In this document: positions 1-5,690 of the stretch, piece after piece
Layout of the letters: each line of letters starts with the position of its first letter
Numbering within the stretch: position 1 is the first letter of the stretch
Assembly (NCBI GenBank): GCA_030632385.1
Contig: DAOVUW010000032.1
Span: forward strand, 1-8,774
Length of the DNA: 8,774 bases
Direction of reading: 5' to 3'
From: Candidatus Nanohalarchaeota archaeon
GTDB lineage: Archaea > EX4484-52
Notes under the pieces: generated by a model
The model's database searches: none
The model's input: only the letters and a program-made list of their open reading frames with translations
What the model was told of the DNA's origin: nothing
Program-made: the position numbers and the translations under genes

Positions 1-88
1 CTTTTATAGAATTTGCTAAATTCTTGCCTCTTCTTACGAGTTCTTTGTTGTACTGCTTCCAGTTAATTGGTGTTTTTCTTTTTCCCAT
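1..88 (-). CDS. IS5-like transposase, N-terminal fragment cut by the window edge
   Basis: Reading the minus strand from an ATG at 86-88 gives 29 residues beginning MGKRKTPINWKQYNKELVRR and staying open to the window edge. The pattern W-x-x-YN-x-x-LV-x-RG is what I remember at the N-terminus of IS5-group DDE transposases, which cut and rejoin the ends of their own insertion sequence. The catalytic DDE residues would lie outside the window and cannot be checked. The start is supported by a TATA-like element centred 26 nt upstream (110-119), as for other genes here. The rest of the element, including its far end, is off the left edge, so I cannot say whether it is intact. The family call rests on a short motif only. 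Confidence 0.55.
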   Translation of the reverse strand, partial: MGKRKTPINWKQYNKELVRRGKNLANSIK

Positions 89-109
89 AGAGAACTATGG
101 ATTTTGGTG

Positions 110-119
110 CATATATAAT
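110..119 (-). promoter_or_regulatory. TATA-like element for the transposase
   Basis: Minus-strand ATTATATATG is centred about 26 nt upstream of the transposase ATG at 88. That spacing fits archaeal TATA/TBP promoters of leaderless transcripts. Confidence 0.5.
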
Positions 120-137
120 TGATGTTGTGCAACATCA
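120..137. repeat. 18-bp inverted repeat between divergent genes
   Basis: TGATGTTG and CAACATCA form perfect 8-bp arms around a 2-bp centre (TG). The repeat lies between the divergent transposase and the 146-aa gene, just upstream of the transposase promoter. It could be an operator or part of the insertion-sequence end. The other end of the element is outside the window, so a terminal inverted repeat cannot be confirmed. Confidence 0.5.
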
Positions 138-163
138 CCATGCCAATTAGCAGTAGAAGAATA

Positions 164-177
164 CTTTTATAAATATC
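164..177 (+). promoter_or_regulatory. TATA-like element for the 146-aa gene
   Basis: CTTTTATAAATATC is centred about 24 nt upstream of the ATG at 194. This is close to the archaeal TATA consensus at leaderless spacing, and there is no Shine-Dalgarno sequence between it and the start. Confidence 0.55.
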
Positions 178-193
178 ATTCAATTAAAGAAGT

Positions 194-634
194 ATGTTCC
201 TAAAAGATATAAGTGTAAGTATAGACAAAAATACAAAATTACCAAAAAATAGACATCATAAAGAATTTAATATTGGAACTCACGCATCGGCGATTGCTTT
301 TCAAAAAGCATTAGGCAATAAATACAATATAGATAATGTTAAAAAAATCAACATTTGGTTATTTTCACCCAGAGAAAAAGGGCATAAATATCAACTCGCA
401 TACGATGTAAGTATATACCATTACAGCAATTTTGATTTTGAAGCATACTTTAGCATGAACAAAATTGAGCAAGAGCATTATTTATTAAAAGTAATCAAAG
501 AATCGCTTCTGGATATTGCAAGAATAATAGCGGGCAGAGAAAAAGAAATAAAAGAAGCGTATGAACTTGTTTTACATGAAAAATTTCCTTTAGATAATTC
601 ATGGATAAGACAAATGGAGAAGAAAATTGAGTGA
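194..634 (+). CDS. hypothetical protein, 146 aa
   Basis: I do not recognise this protein. It is soluble and rich in Lys, Ile and Asn, with no signal peptide or membrane segment. The first 80 residues look mixed alpha/beta, with an aromatic stretch (YHYSNFDFEAYF, residues 75-86). Residues about 92-130 look helical and charged (LLKVIKESLLDIARIIAGREKEIKEA). A good TATA-like element 24 nt upstream of the ATG supports expression. The 3' end is odd: the last four codons and the TGA stop (620-634) lie in DNA homologous to a GNAT gene, read in a different frame. The natural C-terminus may therefore have been lost and replaced by chance sequence. Its position between a transposase and a gene relic suggests recently shuffled DNA. 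Function unknown. Confidence 0.65.
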   Translation: MFLKDISVSIDKNTKLPKNRHHKEFNIGTHASAIAFQKALGNKYNIDNVKKINIWLFSPREKGHKYQLAYDVSIYHYSNFDFEAYFSMNKIEQEHYLLKVIKESLLDIARIIAGREKEIKEAYELVLHEKFPLDNSWIRQMEKKIE

Positions 635-717
635 TGAAATATGAATTATTGTATCTATTTAAGGGGGAAACGTTGTGGGGTTATGAAATGCCAATTGGTT
701 TAAATAGCCTTTCTAAG
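621..717 (+). pseudogene. relic of a GNAT acetyltransferase gene (internal fragment)
   Basis: This 97-bp segment aligns with the intact GNAT gene on the other strand (plus-strand 5350-5445). By my hand alignment it has 13 mismatches and one inserted base over 96 positions, about 86% identity, including an exact 28-bp run at 679-706. It matches an internal part of the protein, from RKLSDEIGIIV to GYEMPIGLNNLSE. The copy is dead: it has in-frame TGA (642-644) and TAA (660-662) stops, and an extra G around 677-680 shifts the frame before GYEMPIGLNSLSK. It has no start codon and no acetyl-CoA-binding motif. Similarity fades upstream of 620 and downstream of about 720. It is either the remains of a duplicated gene or a fragment carried in by recombination. 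Confidence 0.85.
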
Positions 718-757
718 ATTTCAGTTTAAATTAAAATACAAGCAAAAATCCTAAAAT

Positions 758-2005
758 TCACATCCATTCACTTAATCTACTCTGCGTCCGTATCTCCCTT
801 AACATCTTGCTTTTTTCAATAAACACATCTGTATCATACCCGAATTTTATTTTTGAGATTCTCTTCATGTAAGAAAGCATCTGTGATTTTGATTCAAAAC
901 ATAATGGTCTTTTTTTGAGCGCTTTTCTTGAAGCTTCCCTGCAAACCCAAACTCCAAGAGGCATTGTATATTCATCTGTGATGAATCTCAGCACAAGAAC
1001 GCTTGCCTGCCTTTTCATCTGCTTTAATTTTTCAGTTACAGGAAATCGGGCAGCATAATATCCGCCAGTGCATTGAGACGCATAATCTTTTCTCCCATTG
1101 TAATTTTCATAATCTGTTGTATATGAAACTTCGCCTGATTGATTAAAGCTGACTCCTTTTGCATAAGTTTCAAATAATTCAAAAGACCAGATTGAAGGTA
1201 AAAACATAATGTAATAATAATTGCCGAGATGATTCCCGCAATACATCCTGTAATTATCGATTAGTTTATTTTGCTTTATTTCTGTAATTATTTTTTTGGT
1301 GATTAAATCATCTGTTGCTGTTATCGACCATCTTGTCGGCACAAGCTTCCTGTTTTTCCCCACTCCCAGATTCCCGACACTCAAAAGTTTGCTTATTGTA
1401 TTTTCATCAAAACCTTTTTTATACAATATTTCTGCTCCCTGCGTGGCTTTCAAATCAGTATCGTCAACTATTCTCTCTATTTTTACGCTGGTCTTGACAT
1501 TGGATGTGACCTGCGCATTTTTTAAATCTGCAACAGGTCCTGTGGGTGCAGAATAATTATCAAGATTTAATGAAAAAGAAGGTGTCTTCTCTAAATTTAT
1601 TTCTACTTCAGGCGGCTTTATTGCAAGAGCAATTTCTTTTACAATCTCTATTATTTTATCATTTTTTGATTTTATATTGGATTGTGTTCTTGAATGAACC
1701 AAACTGCTTCTAAAATCCACTATTTTTTCTTCATCATAATTTTTCATTGCCCAGTGCTTTGGAAAATCATATTCCCATGAATTTTTTTCTTCTGTTGTTG
1801 TTGACAATATGCCTACATTTACATCAGGATAATTATATCTCCCGACAAATGGAGCTGGCGCATCTCCACTAAAAGATTCTTTACTGATGCCATCTGCAAT
1901 ATCTCTGTATATCTTTGTTTTTGAAATCAACGGACAGTATTTTCTGTTGCAGTATTTGAGAGGATCTTTTCCCTTGCAGATGATGCAGTTTTTATTTACA
2001 GGCAT
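758..2005 (-). CDS. nreA: DNA repair protein NreA
   Basis: NreA is an archaea-specific protein linked to repair of DNA damage, and the family acts with the sliding clamp PCNA. At the N-terminus, Cys7, Cys10, Cys19 and Cys24 (CIIC ... CNRKYC) form a four-cysteine zinc-binding motif. The middle holds the family hallmark RKLVPTRWSITATDD (219-233). The C-terminus ends in QSRLSEWM (408-415), a PIP-type motif with Q408, L411 and an aromatic W414. The 415-aa length fits the family. I chose the ATG at 2005 over the longer frame from 2098 because MPVNKNC leads straight into the zinc motif, and because a TATA-like element (2023-2033) sits about 23-25 nt upstream of it. The 31 extra residues of the longer form look like translated intergenic DNA. 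The biochemical activity of NreA is not evident from sequence. Confidence 0.9.
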   Translation of the reverse strand: MPVNKNCIICKGKDPLKYCNRKYCPLISKTKIYRDIADGISKESFSGDAPAPFVGRYNYPDVNVGILSTTTEEKNSWEYDFPKHWAMKNYDEEKIVDFRSSLVHSRTQSNIKSKNDKIIEIVKEIALAIKPPEVEINLEKTPSFSLNLDNYSAPTGPVADLKNAQVTSNVKTSVKIERIVDDTDLKATQGAEILYKKGFDENTISKLLSVGNLGVGKNRKLVPTRWSITATDDLITKKIITEIKQNKLIDNYRMYCGNHLGNYYYIMFLPSIWSFELFETYAKGVSFNQSGEVSYTTDYENYNGRKDYASQCTGGYYAARFPVTEKLKQMKRQASVLVLRFITDEYTMPLGVWVCREASRKALKKRPLCFESKSQMLSYMKRISKIKFGYDTDVFIEKSKMLREIRTQSRLSEWM

Positions 2006-2022
2006 AAAAAAATATACTGCGC

Positions 2023-2033
2023 AATAATAAATT
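2023..2033 (-). promoter_or_regulatory. TATA-like element for nreA
   Basis: Minus-strand AATTTATTATT is centred about 23 nt upstream of the chosen ATG at 2005. It lies inside the longer alternative reading frame, which argues for the shorter NreA start. Confidence 0.4.
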
Positions 2034-2171
2034 GTTTGTGTTTTTCCCGGTTGATAAATATTGCGGTTGGTTCTATGCTTTGATATCACAACCACCAAAG
2101 AATAAAAAGAGCAACAGAGTATTTGACGAAGCTGAGAAAGTAATTTTATTGAAGCAAGAACTCGGATTATA

Positions 2172-2780
2172 TCAATATCCTAAATCTTTATTCACCAGTA
2201 TAATCGTAATCCTATTTGGTTTAAATTGTTTGTGAATGATAACTGTTGAACAACAAATCGAATCTGGTGAAGAACAATCCATACACCTGCCTGTTTTTAC
2301 ACAAGGAGTATTTAATTTTAGTCTTTTGGCATTTAAAGGAGCAGCAATATTTCTGATTCTCTCAATTGCTGAATCAACATCATCAACAATTTTATTTTTC
2401 CCGACTACGATAATGACGTGCTTTGGTCCAAAGATTATTGAAGAGACCCTGTTGCCTGTTCTATCCATATTGACAATTTTTCCATCTCTTGTGATGGCAT
2501 TACTGCTGGATAAAAAATAATCAACATGTTGAGATAAATCAACTAATTTAAAATATTCTTCACTTCCATAAACCGCTTTTGATTTATCATAGAATTCATA
2601 ATCGCCTGATTTAATCCTGTCAAAAAGTCCAATTGACTCAAGCGTTATACTTCCACCGTAGCCAATACTTGATTTTTTTGGGATTATTTCCAGAACTTTT
2701 CTGCATGCTTCTTCATTATTTTCAACAGGAATTACTGAAATATTATTTTCTTTAAATTTTTGAATAATCTTTTCAAACAT
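2172..2780 (-). CDS. LUD-domain protein (LutC/YkgG-like lactate utilisation family)
   Basis: This 202-aa protein has the LUD fold (Pfam LUD_dom, formerly DUF162). Signs are the N-terminal IGYGGSITLESIGLFD region (39-54), the core DYFLSSSNAITRDGKIVNMD (87-106), and FGPKHVIIVVGKNKIV (117-132). A C-terminal cysteine cluster follows at Cys160, 166, 169, 176 and 177, within TPCVKTGRCMDCSSPDSICC. The ending NKDLGY is typical of the stand-alone LUD subfamily, so the protein looks complete. Family members include the LutC subunit of lactate oxidation. Stand-alone archaeal members are common and their role is unsettled; no LutA or LutB partner is here. The cysteines could bind a metal or iron-sulfur cluster. 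The gene lies 40 bp downstream of the amidohydrolase on the same strand, but it also has its own TATA-like element at 2801-2814. Confidence 0.85.
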   Translation of the reverse strand: MFEKIIQKFKENNISVIPVENNEEACRKVLEIIPKKSSIGYGGSITLESIGLFDRIKSGDYEFYDKSKAVYGSEEYFKLVDLSQHVDYFLSSSNAITRDGKIVNMDRTGNRVSSIIFGPKHVIIVVGKNKIVDDVDSAIERIRNIAAPLNAKRLKLNTPCVKTGRCMDCSSPDSICCSTVIIHKQFKPNRITIILVNKDLGY

Positions 2781-2800
2781 AATTAAAATGAATTAAATGA

Positions 2801-2814
2801 TACTTAAAAAATTA
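2801..2814 (-). promoter_or_regulatory. TATA-like element for the LUD gene
   Basis: Minus-strand TAATTTTTTAAGTA is centred about 26-27 nt upstream of the LUD ATG at 2780, in the 40-bp gap after the amidohydrolase. The gene may therefore have its own promoter even if upstream transcription also reads through. Confidence 0.4.
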
Positions 2815-2820
2815 TCTAAT

Positions 2821-3600
2821 TTATTTTCTAATCTGCTTTAAAACAGGAAATTCTTTCCTGTATTTCTCAAGGTAGTTTAAATCCAGATTTGATGAAATAA
2901 CGCCTTCTTCGTATTCTATATTTTTTAGAATTTTTCCGTCATATGAAATGATTCTTGAATTCCCGCATCTTTCTTTGGCACCCATTCCGCTGGTTTGATT
3001 ACATGCGCAAAAATACACCTGATTTTCTATAGCCCTGCTCTGGGTCAAAACAGACCACGCCAAACTGCCTGTCCTTTTTCTGAAACTCGCGGGGAGAAAA
3101 ATAATTTCTGTTCCATTTACAACCAGTTCCCTGAAATATTCAGGAAATCTTAAATCAATACAAATGCCTACGCCCATCTTGATTCCATCTAATTCAAATA
3201 ATCCTATCTTATTTCCCGCAACCGTGACATCTGATTCCTTAAAGACTATGTCTTCTTTTTCTACATCATACATATAGATTTTGTCGTATTTGTGAACAAT
3301 GTCTCCGTTTCTGTCTATCACTAAAGAGGTATTTGTAATTTTATCTTCTACTTTCAATGCAATGCTTCCGAGCACAATATTCACATTATTGTTTTTTGCG
3401 AATTCTTTAAAACAGGCAATTATATCGGAATTTAATTTTTCAGCATATTCTATTTCTTTATCGCCACAATACAAAAACAATTCAGACAAGCAGATTATGT
3501 CTGGATTGTCCTTTAAGGATTGATTCAATAATCTTATTGACTTTGAAAAATTATCTTTCTTGTTTTCTCCCGAATTCATCTGTATTAGTGAAACTATCAT
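2821..3600 (-). CDS. carbon-nitrogen hydrolase (nitrilase superfamily, probable amidase)
   Basis: The nitrilase superfamily hydrolyses C-N bonds of amides or nitriles with a Glu-Lys-Cys triad. All three are visible: Glu40 in ICLSELFLY, Lys107 in HKYDKIYMYD and Cys147 in GVGICIDLRFPEYFREL. The later SRAIENQVYFCACNQ (188-202) is also a family hallmark. The 259-aa length and motif spacing match the omega-amidase/Nit-like branch. The substrate cannot be told from sequence; a small amide such as an alpha-keto acid amide is plausible. I chose the ATG at 3600 (MIVSLIQMNSG) rather than an in-frame TTG at 3618, because the beta-strand-like start is standard and a TATA-like element is centred 24 nt upstream of 3600. 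The protein is soluble. The LUD gene lies 40 bp downstream on the same strand. Confidence 0.88.
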   Translation of the reverse strand: MIVSLIQMNSGENKKDNFSKSIRLLNQSLKDNPDIICLSELFLYCGDKEIEYAEKLNSDIIACFKEFAKNNNVNIVLGSIALKVEDKITNTSLVIDRNGDIVHKYDKIYMYDVEKEDIVFKESDVTVAGNKIGLFELDGIKMGVGICIDLRFPEYFRELVVNGTEIIFLPASFRKRTGSLAWSVLTQSRAIENQVYFCACNQTSGMGAKERCGNSRIISYDGKILKNIEYEEGVISSNLDLNYLEKYRKEFPVLKQIRK

Positions 3601-3616
3601 ATCTTTTATTGTATTC

Positions 3617-3630
3617 AAACTATTTAATAG
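3617..3630 (-). promoter_or_regulatory. TATA-like element for the amidohydrolase
   Basis: Minus-strand CTATTAAATAGTTT is centred about 24 nt upstream of the ATG at 3600, the leaderless spacing. It supports the ATG start over the TTG at 3618, which would lie inside this element. Confidence 0.45.
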
Positions 3631-3793
3631 TGTGAGCGAATATTTACAAAAATCGAAGCATCAGTGCCATGAGAATTTGAGTAAAACCACGCAGAAGAGA
3701 AAGTTGAAATTGTAAAAGCATTATTAGTTTCACGAGCAAACTCGAGAAGGTCAAATATTTTTGTTAGAAAACCCAGAAAGTTAAGGTTGGATT

Positions 3794-4285
3794 TTATTGT
3801 TTACATACTATTTTTTCTGGTTCTATGATTGTAGAACTAATTTCAGAACTTGTTTCAGTACTACTAGATAACATCGAATACCAAAATCGACAAAAATTAT
3901 ACATGTCTATTTTATAGTAATCTCCTTCTTTGTATTTTGAATGATTTTTAGTAGTAAACCAAATAATTTCTGTCTCGTCAATACCTTTAAAACTAAGTAT
4001 TATTGTGTTTTCGTCGATTCTTTTTTTTTCTAGTTTAGCTACAGCCCACTTTGGTTCAAGTTTTGAAAAATTACTGGTAGGATATAATCCTGCACAAAAA
4101 TAATCTGGATTTGAACCGTCGGCAGGCAAGTTTAATTTCTTTATAGAGTCATCAAAACTTTGTTTAAGAACAGTACAATCATTCTTTTGTTGATTTTTTT
4201 GTTCCGTAATATATCCAAAAACAAAAATCATTGTAATTACAATAATTCCTATTATTGCCATCATATGTTTTTTTGCAGGTATCAT
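3794..4285 (-). CDS. membrane-anchored hypothetical protein, 163 aa, four cysteines
   Basis: I do not recognise this family. The N-terminus has positive residues (KKH) followed by a hydrophobic segment at about residues 9-26 (MAIIGIIVITMIFVFGYI), a signal anchor or uncleaved signal peptide. The remainder is therefore probably outside the cytoplasmic membrane. The soluble part has Cys37, Cys64, Cys132 and Cys161, an even number consistent with disulfides. It also has a strand-rich middle (AKLEKKRIDENTIILSFKGI, 83-102), a YKEGDYYKIDMYNF stretch (118-131) and a Ser/Thr-rich linker at 139-153. The ATG at 4285 has a weak TATA-like TGTTTTTAATCAT (4303-4315) centred about 24 nt upstream. It appears to be transcribed alone, with 84 bp to the upstream YdjM-like gene. 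Function unknown. Confidence 0.6.
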   Translation of the reverse strand: MIPAKKHMMAIIGIIVITMIFVFGYITEQKNQQKNDCTVLKQSFDDSIKKLNLPADGSNPDYFCAGLYPTSNFSKLEPKWAVAKLEKKRIDENTIILSFKGIDETEIIWFTTKNHSKYKEGDYYKIDMYNFCRFWYSMLSSSTETSSEISSTIIEPEKIVCKQ

Positions 4286-4369
4286 ATAATTACTACAATA
4301 AAATGATTAAAAACATTTCATTCAAAAAGTCACTTGATTGTACTTAAAAGATTAAATCCGATATCTGTA

Positions 4370-4924
4370 TTACTCAGATAATTTATTTTCAGATTCAGGG
4401 TACTTTTGTAAAAAATCACATATTCGTTCAACAATTGCGGTCTTTTCAACTAATATAAAACCAATAAAAAATGCGGCATCAACTGCGTACCAAACAGCAT
4501 GTTCGAGCATACTGAGATATATCATATCATTGCGTACTATTCCATGTGCAGACAAAATTGCAAATTGATTGACAGCATACATACTGAATGGATAAAATAC
4601 ATACATTTGTGCGGTGATGATATCCAAGATAAAATGAATAGAAATGCCAATAAAAAACAATAATGCATAGACGCTATATTTAGGTTTGACTTTTTTGAGA
4701 ATAAAATATGCAATAAAAAAGATTAATGGAAAAAATAATGAATGTGAAAAAACAGCTCGCTCTGTAGCCCAAATATGTACTCCTAACAAATCAGGAAGTA
4801 TTCCTGCAATGCTAATAAGAATAAAGTGGTGTTTTGGAATGCGCTTATATTTTTTTGATTTCAAGTATTTATCGTAAATCAACAAGCATAGCAATGGTGC
4901 TGCAATATGTGCAATCGGCAACAT
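4370..4924 (-). CDS. YdjM-like (DUF457) membrane-bound metal-dependent hydrolase
   Basis: This 184-aa integral membrane protein has about four or five hydrophobic segments: roughly residues 5-18, 34-49, 62-77, 86-110 and 144-160. The polar residues typical of the YdjM/DUF457 family are conserved: His6 near the N-terminus, Pro44-Asp45 in GILPDLLG, His61 in FSHSLFF, and His97 with Asp101 in IHFILDIIT, followed by FYPFS (110-114). These His and Asp residues are thought to form a metal site in or near the membrane. The family is annotated as predicted hydrolases, but the substrate is unknown, and the link of E. coli YdjM to LexA says nothing about this archaeal copy. The ATG at 4924 is supported by a TATA-like element centred 25 nt upstream. 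Confidence 0.75.
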   Translation of the reverse strand: MLPIAHIAAPLLCLLIYDKYLKSKKYKRIPKHHFILISIAGILPDLLGVHIWATERAVFSHSLFFPLIFFIAYFILKKVKPKYSVYALLFFIGISIHFILDIITAQMYVFYPFSMYAVNQFAILSAHGIVRNDMIYLSMLEHAVWYAVDAAFFIGFILVEKTAIVERICDFLQKYPESENKLSE

Positions 4925-4944
4925 AAAGTATTATTTTATTGAAA

Positions 4945-4954
4945 CTTTTAAATC
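4945..4954 (-). promoter_or_regulatory. TATA-like element for the YdjM-like gene
   Basis: Minus-strand GATTTAAAAG is centred 25 nt upstream of the ATG at 4924, at leaderless spacing. Confidence 0.4.
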
Positions 4955-5025
4955 CTTTGTTCGTCCCATTCGCCAATTGAATTAAATAGCTTCAAAGTCG
5001 CAAGAGCACTCAATATATGTGTTCG

Positions 5026-5589
5026 CTATTTTAATTTCCTAAGGTCTTGGATAATGACATACCACTCGCCTTCATCGTCTGAAGACTTATTTAGAATAGA
5101 AAAACCCATTTTTTTTAAATGGACATGCATTGAACGCGGATTATTTTTTGAAACGCCAGTAATAATCAAATCGTAATTTGGCTTTAACAATTCCATAAAT
5201 TTTTGATGCAATTCCTTTGCGATGCCTTTTCCTCCATGCTCTTTTTTAACACATATTTGCCCTTCTATTATAACCATGTATTCAGATAATTTTTTACCAT
5301 CATATTTGAGTTTTAAAATATCATCATATACTTGTTGTAATAATGGGCTCTCAGAAAGGTTATTTAAACCAATTGGCATTTCATAACCTATAACCTTTCC
5401 TTCTGAAATTGCTACAATAATTCCGATTTCATCGCTCAATTTTCTAATCAGAGATATTTTAGTTTCTAAGCTGACAAATCCTTCTTTTTCTTTTTCTTCA
5501 TCGCTAACATTTTTGAAATGCACTTTCTCCTGCAATTCCTTTATCTGCGAACATTCATTTATTTTGGCTTTTCTTATTTGATAGTTCAT
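5026..5589 (-). CDS. GNAT-family N-acetyltransferase
   Basis: GNAT enzymes transfer an acetyl group from acetyl-CoA to an amine. This 187-aa protein has strand 1 and helix 1 at the start (YQIRKAKINECSQIKELQEK). It has the acetyl-CoA-binding motif A at about residues 108-132, where VKKEHGGKGIAKELH fits the Q/R-x-x-G-x-G/A loop, and motif B at 146-163 (KNNPRSMHVHLKKMGF). The substrate is not predictable. I prefer the second ATG at 5589 (MNYQIRK) to the first at 5598, because the TATA-like element at 5607-5620 is centred 24-25 nt upstream of 5589 but only about 15 nt from 5598. The residue 49-80 region, around GYEMPIGLNNLSE, is duplicated as a decayed fragment near the left end of the window, so a second copy once existed here or was imported. 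Confidence 0.85.
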   Translation of the reverse strand: MNYQIRKAKINECSQIKELQEKVHFKNVSDEEKEKEGFVSLETKISLIRKLSDEIGIIVAISEGKVIGYEMPIGLNNLSESPLLQQVYDDILKLKYDGKKLSEYMVIIEGQICVKKEHGGKGIAKELHQKFMELLKPNYDLIITGVSKNNPRSMHVHLKKMGFSILNKSSDDEGEWYVIIQDLRKLK

Positions 5590-5606
5590 ACAAAACATTA
5601 TTGTCT

Positions 5607-5620
5607 AAATTTAAAAATAT
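5607..5620 (-). promoter_or_regulatory. TATA-like element for the GNAT gene
   Basis: Minus-strand ATATTTTTAAATTT is centred about 24-25 nt upstream of the ATG at 5589. Its distance decides between two nearby ATGs in favour of 5589. Confidence 0.45.
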
Positions 5621-5690
5621 TTGGTTGGGGATTGATTGCCCTTTGGATTTGGATTAATACCATAAATAAACTTCTTGCGAAACATTAAAA

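Noticed and set aside
1..750. A toxin-antitoxin or defence module at the left edge
   Set aside because: Only one unrecognised ORF lies beside a transposase fragment and a gene relic. No toxin, nuclease or antitoxin motif is visible.
722..755. T-rich minus-strand stretch after nreA as a terminator
   Set aside because: Short T-runs are common throughout this AT-rich sequence, and none here stands out enough to call an archaeal terminator.
1296..1556. Plus-strand open frames inside nreA
   Set aside because: They are antisense shadows of a well-supported gene, with composition expected from the reverse complement.
2006..2098. N-terminal extension of NreA by 31 residues
   Set aside because: The extension covers the nreA TATA-like element, and the shorter start leads directly into the zinc motif.
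2032..2235. Plus-strand open frame of 67 codons between nreA and the LUD gene
   Set aside because: It overlaps the nreA promoter and the LUD 3' end in antisense, has no TATA-like element at the right spacing, and resembles no known protein. It is most likely a chance frame.
3601..3793. Possible tRNA or structured RNA in the intergenic gap
   Set aside because: I found no cloverleaf arms, TTCRA-type loop or long hairpin.
4970..4995. A short stretch resembling the GNAT relic (17 of 19 bases match 690-708)
   Set aside because: The match does not extend on either side and is in AT-rich DNA. I cannot tell it from chance, so I do not call a third GNAT copy.
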